Of a stretch of DNA of 64,000 bases, positions 43,818 through 52,975 are shown piece after piece; the stretch's first letter is position 1, and every line of letters starts with the position of its first letter. Where the stretch lies: positions 124,001 through 188,000 of the forward strand of contig NZ_JASIRT010000004.1 in NCBI RefSeq assembly GCF_030063475.1, given 5' to 3'. Source of the stretch: Roseomonas sp. E05. Lineage in GTDB: Bacteria; Pseudomonadota; Alphaproteobacteria; Acetobacterales; Acetobacteraceae. A model generated the notes under the pieces. That model did not search any database, had not been told where the DNA came from, and worked only from the letters and a program-made list of their open reading frames with translations. A program made the position numbers and the translations under genes.

Positions 43818-44384
43818 TCAGCGCAGGCCGCGCAGGCGTTCAATGGCGTGGAACTCGGGGTCGAAGAGGGGCCAGTTCTGGTCCTTCTCCGAGATGACCT
43901 CCGGCGGAATCGGCCATTCGATGCCGAACTGCGGATCGTCATAGCGCAGGCCCCGCTCGCCGCCGGGCATGTAGGCGTCGCTCACCATGTAGAAGGCCTC
44001 GGTGTTCTCGCGCAGCGTGACGAAGCCATGCGCGAAGCCCCGCGGTACGTAGAGCATGGTGCGGTTGTCCTCGCTCAGCTCGATGCCGAACCACTTGCCG
44101 TAGGTGGCCGAATCGGGCCGCAGGTCGAGGATGACATCGTAGAGCGCGCCGCGCAGGCAGCGCACCAGCTTCACCTCCGCGGCGGGCGGCAGCTGGTAGT
44201 GCATGCCGCGCAGGGTGCCCTTCTGCACGCTGAGCGAGTTGTTGACCTGCGCGTAATGGCTGACCAGTCCCGCTTCGCGGAACTCGTTCTCGCAATAGGC
44301 CCGGGCGAAGAAGCCGCGCTCGTCCCCGCGCGGCTCCATCTCGATCACATAGGCATCCTGCAGGGGTGCCTTGGTGAACTTCAT
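43818..44384 (-). CDS. RmlC-like nucleotide-sugar 3,5-epimerase
   Basis: A 188-residue cupin-fold protein with the RmlC signatures DERGFFARAYCENEF, VQKGTLRGMHYQLPP (catalytic His), FAHGFVTLRENTEAFYMVSD (FxHGF plus Tyr) and GLRYDDPQFGIEWP. It overlaps the epimerase gene by four bases. Sequence class alone does not say whether it acts on a dTDP- or CDP-linked 4-keto sugar; the neighbouring rfbF favours CDP. No rmlA, rmlB or rmlD accompanies it in this window. Confidence 0.88.
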   Translation of the reverse strand: MKFTKAPLQDAYVIEMEPRGDERGFFARAYCENEFREAGLVSHYAQVNNSLSVQKGTLRGMHYQLPPAAEVKLVRCLRGALYDVILDLRPDSATYGKWFGIELSEDNRTMLYVPRGFAHGFVTLRENTEAFYMVSDAYMPGGERGLRYDDPQFGIEWPIPPEVISEKDQNWPLFDPEFHAIERLRGLR

Positions 44385-45463
44385 GCGGCCTCTCCCCGCT
44401 GCAGCTCGCGCTTGGCGCCCACCGGCTCCAGGTTGCCGTCCACCGCGCCGGAGGCGATCAGCTTCTCCAGCGTGACCAGCCGGATGGCGGCGGACTTGCG
44501 GTAGTCGCGGTCGGCGAAGCCCTGCTCCTGCAGGCGGTCGCGCAGCTCGGCGACGGCGCCTTCCAGGGTCTCCTGCGGCTGGTGGTCCGGCGCCAGCTTC
44601 TCGTAGAGCGAGAAGTCCACCTTGTAGGAGCGCTTGTCCGGCGGCGCGGAGGTGGCGATGGAAACCTTGGCGCCTTCCATGGCGCGCCCCACGGCCTCGG
44701 CCAGATCGCGCACCTGGTAGTTCCAGCGCTCGCTGCCGACATTGACGGTCAGGAAGGCGCCGCCATTCTCCGGCCTGCGCTGGATCGCCCATTCGATGGC
44801 GCGCGCCATGTCGCGCACATGGATCAGCGGGCGCCAGGGCGTGCCGTCGCTCAGCACGCTGACCTCGTTGTTGACCAGCGCGCCGGCGACGAAGTCGTTC
44901 AGCACGAGGTCGAGCCGCAGGCGCGGCGACATGCCGCAGGCGGTCGCGAAGCGCAGGCAGCTGATCACCATGCCGCTGTTGTCCAGCGCGCGGAGCGACG
45001 TCTCGGTGTCGATCTTGGAGCGCGCATAGGCGGTCAGCGGGTTCAGCGTGTCGCCCTCGACGCGGGCGCGGCCCTCGGAGGCGAAGCCATAGACGCTGCA
45101 GCTGGAGGCGAAGACGAAGTGCTTCACGCCGGCCTCGGCCGCCGCCTTGGCCACCTGCACGCTGGCCTGGTGGTTGATGGCGTCGGTCACCGCCTCGAAG
45201 CGCTGCCCCATCGGGTCGTTCGAGATGGCGGCCAGATGCACCACCGCATCGAAGCCGCGCAGGTCCTCGACGCCGATGTCCCGCACATCGCCGAAGCGCT
45301 GCTCATTGAGCAGGGTCTCCGGCAGCGGGTCGCGCGTGGTGAGGCAGTGGCCGAACCAGCCGCGGTCGAAGCCGACCAGATGGGCCTCGGGCATGACGCC
45401 GCGCAGATGCGCGACGAGGACCGGGCCGACATAGCCCATGTTGCCGGTGATGAGGATGCGCAT
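44381..45463 (-). CDS. NAD-dependent epimerase/dehydratase (extended SDR)
   Basis: A 360-residue nucleotide-sugar enzyme. MRILITGNMGYVGPVLVAHL is the NAD loop, DAVVHLAAISNDP follows, and the active site is FASSCSVYGFASEGRARVEG with YARSK (Tyr/Lys pair). RPLIHVRDMARAIEWAIQ and the C-terminal KRSYKVDFSLYEKLAPDHQP mark a subgroup common beside rfbF in O-antigen clusters. It starts at ATG 45461-45463, five bases after the rfbF stop; an in-frame ATG at 45479-45481 would add six residues. It likely epimerises, reduces or dehydrates a CDP-sugar. Confidence 0.88.
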   Translation of the reverse strand: MRILITGNMGYVGPVLVAHLRGVMPEAHLVGFDRGWFGHCLTTRDPLPETLLNEQRFGDVRDIGVEDLRGFDAVVHLAAISNDPMGQRFEAVTDAINHQASVQVAKAAAEAGVKHFVFASSCSVYGFASEGRARVEGDTLNPLTAYARSKIDTETSLRALDNSGMVISCLRFATACGMSPRLRLDLVLNDFVAGALVNNEVSVLSDGTPWRPLIHVRDMARAIEWAIQRRPENGGAFLTVNVGSERWNYQVRDLAEAVGRAMEGAKVSIATSAPPDKRSYKVDFSLYEKLAPDHQPQETLEGAVAELRDRLQEQGFADRDYRKSAAIRLVTLEKLIASGAVDGNLEPVGAKRELQRGEAA

Positions 45464-45468
45464 GGCGT

Positions 45469-46245
45469 TCAGCACTCCCAAATACGCCAGGGGGCCTTGC
45501 CCGAGGCCCAGAGGCCCTCGAGATGGGCGCGGTCGCGGATCGTATCCATCGGATGCCAGAAGCCGTTGTGCTGGTACACGCTCATCTGGTCGTCGGCGAC
45601 GAGCCGCTCGATCGGGGCGTCCTCCCAGACCGTGCTGTCGCCGTCGATATACTCGCCGATCTGCGGGCTCAGGACGAAGAAGCCGCCGTTGATCCAGCCG
45701 CCGTCGCCATGGATCTTCTCCTTGAAGGCCTTCACCTGGTTGCCTTCGATCCGCAGGGCGCCGAAGCGTCCGGCCGGCTGGGTCGCCGTCATCGTCGCCA
45801 GGCGGCCCTCCCGCTTGTGCAGAGCAATGGTTGCAGTGATGTCGATATTGCCAACCCCATCGCCATAGGTCAGGCAGAAGGCGTCATCGCCGCGCAGGTA
45901 GGGAAGTACCCGCTTAATTCGACCGCCGGTCATGCTGGCCTCGCCCGTGTCGACGAGAGTGACGCGCCAGGGCTCGGCACGGGCATTGTGAATTTCGACC
46001 CGGTTTTCACGGAGATCGAAAGTCACGTCCGACATATACATGAAGTAGTTTTTAAAGTATTCCTTGATGACATTCCCACGATAGCCCAGGCAAACGATGA
46101 AATCGTTAATGCCGTGGGCACTGTAGATCTTCATGATATGCCAAAGGATAGGCCTTCCGCCAATCTCAACCATGGGTTTCGGCCGCACGGTCGTTTCTTC
46201 CGAAAGTCGGGTGCCAAGTCCACCGGCCAAGATTACTGCCTTCAT
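45469..46245 (-). CDS. rfbF: Glucose-1-phosphate cytidylyltransferase
   Basis: A 258-residue enzyme matching RfbF over its length: [20 protein letters not shown] with the [19 protein letters not shown] substrate lysine, the hexamer-type insertion ([20 protein letters not shown]), [13 protein letters not shown] for metal binding, and [11 protein letters not shown]. It makes CDP-glucose from CTP and glucose 1-phosphate, the entry to CDP-dideoxyhexoses and related sugars. The usual next enzyme, CDP-glucose 4,6-dehydratase, is not encoded nearby. It is the first gene of the four-gene module. ATG 46243-46245 is chosen because the nucleotide loop starts there. Confidence 0.94.
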   Translation of the reverse strand: MKAVILAGGLGTRLSEETTVRPKPMVEIGGRPILWHIMKIYSAHGINDFIVCLGYRGNVIKEYFKNYFMYMSDVTFDLRENRVEIHNARAEPWRVTLVDTGEASMTGGRIKRVLPYLRGDDAFCLTYGDGVGNIDITATIALHKREGRLATMTATQPAGRFGALRIEGNQVKAFKEKIHGDGGWINGGFFVLSPQIGEYIDGDSTVWEDAPIERLVADDQMSVYQHNGFWHPMDTIRDRAHLEGLWASGKAPWRIWEC

Positions 46246-46609
46246 CCTGCGAACCCTTGCTCTGGGGCAAACCAATATTATGGGAACCTGTCTTATTCCC
46301 GCGACAGTTTCTCAGTTTGGTTTGTTATTCGCCTTTTGTACAGGATGCTCATCATCACTGATTGGTTACTTCAACCGCTTTGTGATTTTCAAAATTTCGC
46401 CAAGCTGGCATGAAGTAGCCTCATCCCCTGAGCCGCCGTCCTTCCCATGCTTTGCGCCCCCGGAAAACGGAAGTCTCTCCTGCACGCCCCGATAATCTCA
46501 AAAATTTGTATTATTTCGGCGTGCATGGATCGATTTTTTTTACACAATGCTGGAGCCGGTGAGGTAACCGCCGCCCACCACGCTTTACCAACCCACCGCC
46601 CGACCGGGG
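46246..46609. other. AT-richer divergent intergenic region
   Basis: These 364 bp between rfbF and the GT2 gene have visibly lower GC than the rest of the window, with runs such as TCAAAAATTTGTATTATTTC near 46498-46517 and TTTTTTTTACACAA near 46534. I find no convincing gene. It probably holds promoters for both divergent genes, and its composition is typical of polysaccharide loci gained by transfer. Confidence 0.4.
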
Positions 46610-47524
46610 ATGCTCAGCATGATGGATGAACCGCTAGTCACGATCGGCATGCCTGTTCGAAACGGTGGTGATCAGATCAGAACAGCGATCGATTCCCTGC
46701 TTTCACAGACCCACCGCAATCTGCGCCTGATCATCTCCGACAACTGCTCGACTGACGACACCGTCGAGATCTGCAATGCCTATGCGCGCGCGGATCCCCG
46801 CGTGACGGTGATCCGGCAGCCAGAGAATCTGGGCATCTGCGGCAATTTCCGCTTCGTACTGATGCAGGCCGATTCGCCCTATTTCATGTGGGCCTGCCAT
46901 GACGATGTCTGGGCGCCGGACTTCATCCGCAAGAACCTGGAGAACCTCCGCGCGCATCCCACCGCCGTGGTCAGCACCTCGCGCGTGGTCATGGCCTGGC
47001 CCGGCGGGCGGCAGGAGATGTCGAACGGCACCTTCGCCCTGCGCGGCACCCAGCAGGAGCGCCTGGCGCGGTTCCTCTGGGATCCGGGCGAGGTCTCGCG
47101 CTTCTACGGCGTGTTCCGCACCGAGGCGCTGAAGCGCAGCTTCCCGGCGGACATCGATGTCTTCGGCTATGACTGGATCGTCATGGCGCTGAACCTGCTG
47201 GAGGGCGAGCATCTGGAGCTGTCGGAGGTGCTGCTCACCCGCGAGGCTCATACCGAGGATCACTATCACCGCACGCTGGTCCGCAACCAGCCGAAGGCAC
47301 TCTACCGCTGGTTCCCGCATCTGCCGATGACGCAGGTGCTGCGCCGCCGCCTGCCGCCCGAGATCTGGCGTGCCTGCCGCGCCGGCATCCTGCGCCGCAA
47401 TGCGATTCAGGCGCTGATGTATGCCAAGTACCGCATGCCCATGGTGGCGCCGGCGGTCCGGCTGCTGGCGCAGCTGGAGCGCGCGCGGGCCCGCCTGCGC
47501 AGCAGCAGCGCCCGCTCTTTGTGA
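46610..47524 (+). CDS. Family 2 glycosyltransferase
   Basis: A 304-residue soluble GT-A enzyme: VTIGMPVRNGGDQIRTAIDS, LIISDNCSTDDTVEICNAYA, RQPENLGICGNFRFVL and FMWACHDDVWAPDF (the metal-binding DD). The remainder is less conserved. No transmembrane helix is obvious. It probably adds one sugar to the lipid-linked repeat of the Wza/Wzc-type exopolysaccharide. Three start codons are possible (46610, 46619, 46622). It is the only plus-strand gene between rfbF and the flippase and lies convergent with the flippase gene, 97 bp apart. Confidence 0.88.
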   Translation: MLSMMDEPLVTIGMPVRNGGDQIRTAIDSLLSQTHRNLRLIISDNCSTDDTVEICNAYARADPRVTVIRQPENLGICGNFRFVLMQADSPYFMWACHDDVWAPDFIRKNLENLRAHPTAVVSTSRVVMAWPGGRQEMSNGTFALRGTQQERLARFLWDPGEVSRFYGVFRTEALKRSFPADIDVFGYDWIVMALNLLEGEHLELSEVLLTREAHTEDHYHRTLVRNQPKALYRWFPHLPMTQVLRRRLPPEIWRACRAGILRRNAIQALMYAKYRMPMVAPAVRLLAQLERARARLRSSSARSL

Positions 47525-47621
47525 GGCTGGCGGCGCCCGCGCCGTGCGGCCCTGACGCGATGCGGAGGCCGGTGGAGCAATCCACCGGCCTTCGTCGCTT
47601 TTGCGGCGGCTGCGGAAGGCT

Positions 47622-49148
47622 TCAGGATGCCGCGGTGGAGGCGCCGTTCTGGCCGGACCGCAGGTGGAGGCGCCGCGGGATTTGCAGCAGATGCGGGCGC
47701 AGGCGGTTGCTGACCAGCACGGCCGCGCCCAGCGCCAGCCCCGAGGCTGCCACGGCCATGCCCAGCCGCACGGGCAGCGGCAGGGCCGTGTCCGTCATCA
47801 GCCGCAGACCGGCATAGGCGGCGGCGATCACGGCGGCCTGCGGCAGCACGCTGCTCCGCAGCCATCGCAGCGCCTCGCCGCGCAGCCGCCCGCGGAAGGC
47901 CGTGGCGGTGAACAGCACGAAGGCCAGCAGGTTGGCGCCCGTCAGGCAGAGCGCCGGCAGGATCACGCCGAAGCGGGGCGTCAGCAGGAGAATCGCGGGC
48001 AGGTACAGCGCGCCGGTCACCAGGTTGATCCTGAGCGCGGTGGCCGGATCGCCCTCCGCCATCTGCAGCGCGTGCGCGGGGCGGCAGAGGCCGCTCAGCG
48101 CATAGGCGAGGGCCAGGGCGGCGAGAACGGGGGCGAAGTCGGCGCTCGCTGCGGAATCGCCGCTCACCAGTTCCAGGAAGGCTGCGCCGAAGAAGACCAG
48201 CGCGCCGGCCGCGGTCAGCATCAGCGCGAAGGTCGCCTGCGAGGCGGTGAAGAAGAGGCGCCGCAACTCGGCCGCCCGCTCGGCCCGCACATAGGCGGCC
48301 ATGCGCGGGAAGGCGGCGGTGATCAGCGGCGCGGTCAGGCGCACCATCGCGGAGCACATGGTGGAGACGAGCGAGTATTTCCCGAACGTCGCCAGCGGCA
48401 GCATGGCGCTGATCACCAGCGAATCGGCGATCTGCACCAGCGTTCCCGTGGCGGCGGCGGCCATGTTGACGCCGGCGAAACGCAGCGTCTGCCAGATCAG
48501 CCCGCCTTCCAGCCCTTGCGGGCGGAAGGCGCCGGGCGTCACGCGCCCCACCGCGCAGGCGAAGGTGACGGTCTCGCACAGGCTGGCCAGGATCTGGCCC
48601 CAGAAGAAGGCTTCCGCCGTCGGCGCCACGAAGGCCAGCGCGCCCAGCCCGAGCGCGAGCCGCAGCAGCCCTGTCGCGGAGAGCAGCAGGTTGCTCAGCA
48701 CCTGCCGCTCCAGCCCCTCCAGGGTGGCCTGGAAGATGCCGCGCAGGCGCTGGATGCCGATTGCGAAGCCCATCAGCACCAGGCACTCGCGCACCTCCGC
48801 CGTGCTGATGTGCTGCGGCTTCAGCCAGTGGGTGGCGAGCAGCGGCGCGAGCGCCCAGACGGCCAGGATCAGCAGGGTGGCGAGGCCGAGATAGATCAGG
48901 GCGAAGTTGAAGACGAGCGTGCCGGTGGTGGCGGGCGCTTCCACCTGGTTGCGGGCCACGGCGCGCGTGACGGTCTGCCCCAGGCCGTTGTCGAAGATCG
49001 CTGCGGCGATCAGCAGAACGGTGAAAAAGCCGATCAGCCCATACTGCTCGGCGCCTGCCAGACGGTAGCCACCGAAGGCGAGTCCGGCCTGCACGCCGAT
49101 GGAGACCGCCATCCCGATCAGGTTGGCGAGGACGTTGCGCGCGATCAT
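47622..49148 (-). CDS. Lipopolysaccharide/oligosaccharide flippase (MOP superfamily)
   Basis: A 508-residue protein with about 14 hydrophobic helices and the Wzx/PST-type start ARNVLANLIGMAVSIGVQAG, YGLIGFFTVLLIAAAIFDNG, ADSLVISAMLPLATFGKYSL. It is expected to flip the undecaprenyl-linked repeat unit of the exopolysaccharide to the periplasm. ATG 49146-49148 begins the first helix; an upstream in-frame extension lacks similarity. The initiating sugar transferase lies 138 bp upstream with a terminator between them, so the two genes are probably separate transcripts. Confidence 0.88.
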   Translation of the reverse strand: MIARNVLANLIGMAVSIGVQAGLAFGGYRLAGAEQYGLIGFFTVLLIAAAIFDNGLGQTVTRAVARNQVEAPATTGTLVFNFALIYLGLATLLILAVWALAPLLATHWLKPQHISTAEVRECLVLMGFAIGIQRLRGIFQATLEGLERQVLSNLLLSATGLLRLALGLGALAFVAPTAEAFFWGQILASLCETVTFACAVGRVTPGAFRPQGLEGGLIWQTLRFAGVNMAAAATGTLVQIADSLVISAMLPLATFGKYSLVSTMCSAMVRLTAPLITAAFPRMAAYVRAERAAELRRLFFTASQATFALMLTAAGALVFFGAAFLELVSGDSAASADFAPVLAALALAYALSGLCRPAHALQMAEGDPATALRINLVTGALYLPAILLLTPRFGVILPALCLTGANLLAFVLFTATAFRGRLRGEALRWLRSSVLPQAAVIAAAYAGLRLMTDTALPLPVRLGMAVAASGLALGAAVLVSNRLRPHLLQIPRRLHLRSGQNGASTAAS

Positions 49149-49233
49149 CGTTTCCGCGATTCCTTCGAGGGCGCCAGCATGGTTTCCGTCATGCCGGGTG
49201 GCAGGGCAGGGCGGGGAGGGGCCTGGAAAATGC

Positions 49234-49254
49234 AAAACCCCGCCATGGGCGGGG
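49234..49254 (-). terminator. Rho-independent terminator of the sugar transferase gene
   Basis: Stem CCCCGCC (49238-49244)/GGCGGGG (49248-49254) with an ATG loop. On the minus strand it is followed by TTTT (49234-49237), the canonical layout. It lies 33 bp past the sugar transferase stop. Confidence 0.75.
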
Positions 49255-49286
49255 TCTGCAGGACGGACATTCCGGGTGGCTGGACC

Positions 49287-49994
49287 TTAGTACGCGCCGC
49301 GCCCGGCGAGCACGGCGGGAATGGTGCGCCACAGGATGTTCAGGTCGGACCAGAAGGAGAATTCGTGCACATAGCGGCAATCGAGGGCCACGCGCTCCGC
49401 GTAGCTGGTGTCGCTGCGGCCGCTGATCTGCCACAGGCCGGTGATGCCGGGCCGCACCGAGAGATAGCTGGCCGCCGCGGCGCCATAATGTTCGGTCAGT
49501 TCCTCCTGCACCACCGGTCGCGGGCCGACCAGGCTCATCTCGCCGCGCAGCACGTTGATCAGCTGCGGCAATTCGTCGAGGCTGGTGGCGCGCAGAAAGC
49601 GTCCGATGGAGGTGACGCGCGGATCACGCGGCAGTTTGCGCGTGGTGGCCCAGAGATGTGCCGCCTCCGGATCGTCCTGCAGGAGCTTGGCGAGCACTTC
49701 ACCCGCATTGGGCACCATGCTGCGGAACTTCAGGCAGCGGAACGAACGGCCGTTGCGGCCGATCCGCTGGTGACCAAAGACGGGCGAGCCGCCATCCAGC
49801 ATGATGACAAGGGAAAGCAGAATAAAAAGAGGCGCCAGGACAAGAAGCGCCGCTCCGGAAGCTGCCACATCAAGAACACGTTTGCCGACGTGATGCCAAG
49901 CCGGGCGTGCCGGAGCAATGGATCCATACAGGCCTTGTTCCAGATTCGTCGCGTTGTCGATCTGGATGTTGTTCAACCAGTTTGTATGGGTCAT
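49287..49994 (-). CDS. Undecaprenyl-phosphate sugar transferase (initiating glycosyl-1-phosphate transferase)
   Basis: A 235-residue membrane protein with one hydrophobic hairpin (VLDVAASGAALLVLAPLFIL) and the catalytic domain of the small PglC/ExoY class: GSPVFGHQRIGRNGRSFRCL with KFRSM, LRATSLDELPQLINVLRGEM, SLVGPRP and RPGITGLWQISGRS. It transfers the first sugar phosphate to undecaprenyl phosphate, starting the repeat unit. An extra hydrophilic stretch of 35 residues precedes the membrane part. It is followed by a clear terminator. The 573-bp region upstream should contain its promoter. Confidence 0.94.
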   Translation of the reverse strand: MTHTNWLNNIQIDNATNLEQGLYGSIAPARPAWHHVGKRVLDVAASGAALLVLAPLFILLSLVIMLDGGSPVFGHQRIGRNGRSFRCLKFRSMVPNAGEVLAKLLQDDPEAAHLWATTRKLPRDPRVTSIGRFLRATSLDELPQLINVLRGEMSLVGPRPVVQEELTEHYGAAAASYLSVRPGITGLWQISGRSDTSYAERVALDCRYVHEFSFWSDLNILWRTIPAVLAGRGAY

Positions 49995-50567
49995 AGAGGG
50001 ACTCCGGTCACAGGCGGCTTGGAATATCCGTGCGATGGCGTCTCAAAATACACACGAAAAAAACGATTGGTAGAACGAATTTGCTATTAGTTAACCGAAT
50101 CTTATAAACTATCTGTGCGCCCGCGCCGGGCTGGCGTTAGAGGGCGCGGGGTTTATCAACCGCCAGTTTATACTTGCGGTTGGTTACCACGCGCAGCGTT
50201 CAATTTCTGATTGCTGTCTTTTCCTGCTGCCAGGAAGTCGTCTTTTGCAGCCGGCCTTTGGGGGCGCCTGCTATAACCACCCTGCTCAGATGAGGTTTCC
50301 CTGCAATCGGCGGCTTTTGCGCTGCAGTGCACATTCTTCGGCCTTTGCCTGCGGCGAGGCAAGCCAGAGAGCAGGACGATCACGGCTTACTGACAGGGGG
50401 GGGCCGGCATCCCGCTTCCGCAGGACACCGATTGCCCGGCAATCCTGTGCTGCAAATGGAATTTCCGGTTTTGTCGCCCGGTGCGACAGGCATGTGAGCG
50501 GCGCCGAAAGCGGCCTGCCCCTCACGAAAGCGCCAGAGACGCGGTACGCAGCCCCGCGAGCGCGCCG
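49995..50567. other. Long non-coding region upstream of the sugar transferase
   Basis: This 573-bp stretch has a lower GC content at 50041-50110 and no gene I can support. It includes an inverted repeat AACCGC (50158-50163)/GCGGTT (50176-50181), with GTTTATCAACC and CCAGTTTATAC around it. Nothing else is recognised. It separates the polysaccharide locus from the downstream stress and housekeeping genes. Confidence 0.4.
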
Positions 50568-50822
50568 CTACGCCTCGGTGTGCCGGCGCTGCGCGCCACT
50601 CCGCAGCAGGCGCAGCACTTCCTCACGGCTCAGCTGGGTCGTGACCTTTTCCTCGTCCACCGCGGAAATTTCCGAGAGCGGCAGGAAATGGTGCTGCCCG
50701 TCCCGGCTGTCCGCGGCGGTCAGCTTGATGCGGCCGGCATCCAGCTTGTCCACCGTGCCGATATGCTCCCCGTTGCAATCCAGCACGGGCATGTGCTCAC
50801 GGATCCGCGTGGTGTCGACCAT
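50568..50822 (-). CDS. DUF2171-family protein
   Basis: An 84-residue soluble protein. MVDTTRIREHMPVLDCNGEH followed by IGTVDKL and DAGRIKLT is the DUF2171/PRC-like barrel pattern (IREHM.V...DG..IG.VD...G..I.L), and FLPLSEISAVDEEKV closes the fold. Relatives are often encoded with stress-response genes and may sense or bind through the PRC-like barrel, but the function is unknown. ATG 50820-50822 is favoured because AGAAGG stands nine bases before it. It shares orientation with the GH15 gene upstream, 85 bp away. Confidence 0.85.
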   Translation of the reverse strand: MVDTTRIREHMPVLDCNGEHIGTVDKLDAGRIKLTAADSRDGQHHFLPLSEISAVDEEKVTTQLSREEVLRLLRSGAQRRHTEA

Positions 50823-50907
50823 GGCTTGCATCCTTCTCGCTCGGTGGGCACGCCGTCCCACCGCCGGTTAACGGCGGCGGCGGCCCGGGGATGCCGCCCC
50901 GCCCGGC

Positions 50908-52749
50908 TCACTGCGCCGAGCGGCCGGCCTCGGGGTCCGGGCCGGCCGGCGTCCCGGTCCGCAGCCGGCGCGATTCTGATTGCGTGGCGGCCAGGGTGTA
51001 GCCGGCATTCACCAGCGCGACATGCGAGAAGGCCTGCGGGAAGTTGCCCAGCATCCGCCCTGCCTGCGGGTCGTATTCCTCCGAGAGCAGGCCGACATCG
51101 TTGCGCAGCGCCAGCAGCCGCTCGAACAGCGCCGCCGCCTCCGCGCGGCGCCCGGTCAGCGCATAGGCATCGACAAGCCAGAAGCTGCAGGCGAGGAAGG
51201 CGCCTTCGCGGCCGGACAGGCCATCCGAGACATGCTCGGTGCGGTAGCGCCGCACCAGCCCGTCGACCAGCAGGTCCTGCTCGACGGCGGCGATGGTGCC
51301 GCGGATGCGGGGATCCTCCGGCGGCAGGAAGCCGACCGTCGGCAGCAGCAGCAGGCTCGCATCCACCTCGCGCGAGCCGTAGCTGCGCACGAAGCTGCCA
51401 CGGTCGGCGTCGTAGCCCTTCTCGCAGATCTCGGCATGGATGGCCTTACGCAGCGCGCGCCAGCGGTCGAGCGGGCCTTCCAGCCCGAAGGCCTCGATGC
51501 CGCGTACGGCGCGGTCCAGGGCGGCCCAGGCCATCACCTTGGAATGGGTGAAGCAGCGGCGGCGGTCGCGCGGCTCCCAGAGGCCTTCGTCCGGCTCCTG
51601 CCACACCGTCTCCAGGTGATCCATCAGCGCGCGCTGCAGGTCCCAGGCCGCGGGCGTGATCGTCAGCCCGCGCCGGTGCGCCTGGTGCAGCGCGTCCATC
51701 AACTCGCCGTAGATGTCGAGCTGCAGCTGCCGGTGCGCGCCGTTCCCGATGCGGACAGGCTTCGAGCCCTCGAAGCCCGGCAGCCAGTCCACCTCCCATT
51801 CGGACAGCCGCCGCTCGCCGGCGAGCCCGTACATGATCTGCACCTGGGAGGGGCTGCCCATGGTGGTGCGCAGCAGCCAGTCGCGCCAGGCGCGGGCGTC
51901 CTCCACATGGCCGGTGCGCAGCAGCGCCAGCAGCGTGAAGGTGGCGTCGCGCAGCCAGCAATAGCGATAGTCCCAGTTGCGCTCGCTGCCCGGCCATTCC
52001 GGCAGCGAGGTGGTGGGGGCGGCGACGATGCCGCCGGTCGGGCGATAGGTCAGCGCCTTCAGGGTGACGGCGGAGCGCCGGACGGCCTCCGTCCAGGGGC
52101 CGGCCTCCTCGACCTGCCCCGCCCAGCTCCGCCAGGCCTCCTCCGTCTCGGCGGCCGCCGCATCCGCATCGAGAGGCGGAGGCACGGGCAGATGGGAGGG
52201 ACCATAGGCGAGGGTGAAGGTGAGCGACTGCCCCTCCTCGACCTCGAAGGCGGCGATGGTCCGCAGATCCTTCCCCTCGACCGGCACGGGCGAGCGCAGC
52301 ACCGCCATGTCCGGGCCGGCGATGGCGCAGATGCCCTCCGCGCCGTCCGGAAGCTGCGTCACCCAGGGCACGTCGCGCCCGTAGTCGAAGCGCAGCGTCA
52401 GCTCCATCTGCATGGCGACGCGGCCTCTTTGCCCGGTCACCCTGCGGACCAGGTGGGGGGCGCCCTGGCGGACCGGCATCCAGTCCGCCAGCGTCACCGC
52501 GCCCTCCGGCGTCTCGAAACGGGTCTCGAGGATCAGGGTGCCGTCGCGGTAGGCGCGGTGCACCCGGGGCTCGGGGGCGGTGGGCGCGATGCGCCAGCGG
52601 CCGTGGTCCGGCGTGCCCAGCAGGGCGGCGAAGCAGGCGCCGCTGTCGAAGCGGGGCCAGCAGAGCCAGTCCACCGAGCCATCCCGGCCGACCAGGGCGG
52701 CCGTCTCGGTGTCGCCGATCAGGGCGTAGTCCTCGATGCGGAGCGCCAT
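50908..52749 (-). CDS. Glycoside hydrolase family 15 protein (glucoamylase/trehalase-like)
   Basis: A 613-residue enzyme. MALRIEDYALIGDTETAALV and SVDWLCWPRFDSGACFAALL form the typical N-terminal beta domain. The (alpha/alpha)6 barrel carries RNWDYRYCWLRDATFTLLAL with a catalytic acid region, FTHSKVMAWAALDRAVRG, and the second acid region GLLSEEYDPQAGRMLGNFPQ. Bacterial members of this size hydrolyse alpha-glucans or trehalose; the two cannot be told apart here. No signal peptide is present, so it acts in the cytoplasm. The divergent small secreted protein gene is 226 bp away. Confidence 0.92.
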   Translation of the reverse strand: MALRIEDYALIGDTETAALVGRDGSVDWLCWPRFDSGACFAALLGTPDHGRWRIAPTAPEPRVHRAYRDGTLILETRFETPEGAVTLADWMPVRQGAPHLVRRVTGQRGRVAMQMELTLRFDYGRDVPWVTQLPDGAEGICAIAGPDMAVLRSPVPVEGKDLRTIAAFEVEEGQSLTFTLAYGPSHLPVPPPLDADAAAAETEEAWRSWAGQVEEAGPWTEAVRRSAVTLKALTYRPTGGIVAAPTTSLPEWPGSERNWDYRYCWLRDATFTLLALLRTGHVEDARAWRDWLLRTTMGSPSQVQIMYGLAGERRLSEWEVDWLPGFEGSKPVRIGNGAHRQLQLDIYGELMDALHQAHRRGLTITPAAWDLQRALMDHLETVWQEPDEGLWEPRDRRRCFTHSKVMAWAALDRAVRGIEAFGLEGPLDRWRALRKAIHAEICEKGYDADRGSFVRSYGSREVDASLLLLPTVGFLPPEDPRIRGTIAAVEQDLLVDGLVRRYRTEHVSDGLSGREGAFLACSFWLVDAYALTGRRAEAAALFERLLALRNDVGLLSEEYDPQAGRMLGNFPQAFSHVALVNAGYTLAATQSESRRLRTGTPAGPDPEAGRSAQ

Positions 52750-52975
52750 GCTCAGTGCCTCCCTCTGCGAAGGCCCGCCGCGCCGGCGGGTGAGGGGCCT
52801 TCGCGCCGAGGCGGGTCTTCCGGCTGCCGCCGCATGGAAACCTCCTTCTCGCGTTTGCAGAACATGGGCCGGGCGGTTCCGTTGCCAGCTTCCGGCCGCC
52901 GGAGCCGCACCGGCGGCTGCAACCGGATGCCCTGCTGCCGCGTCTCCCTGCCGAATGGCCCGGAGGGAACCTGCC

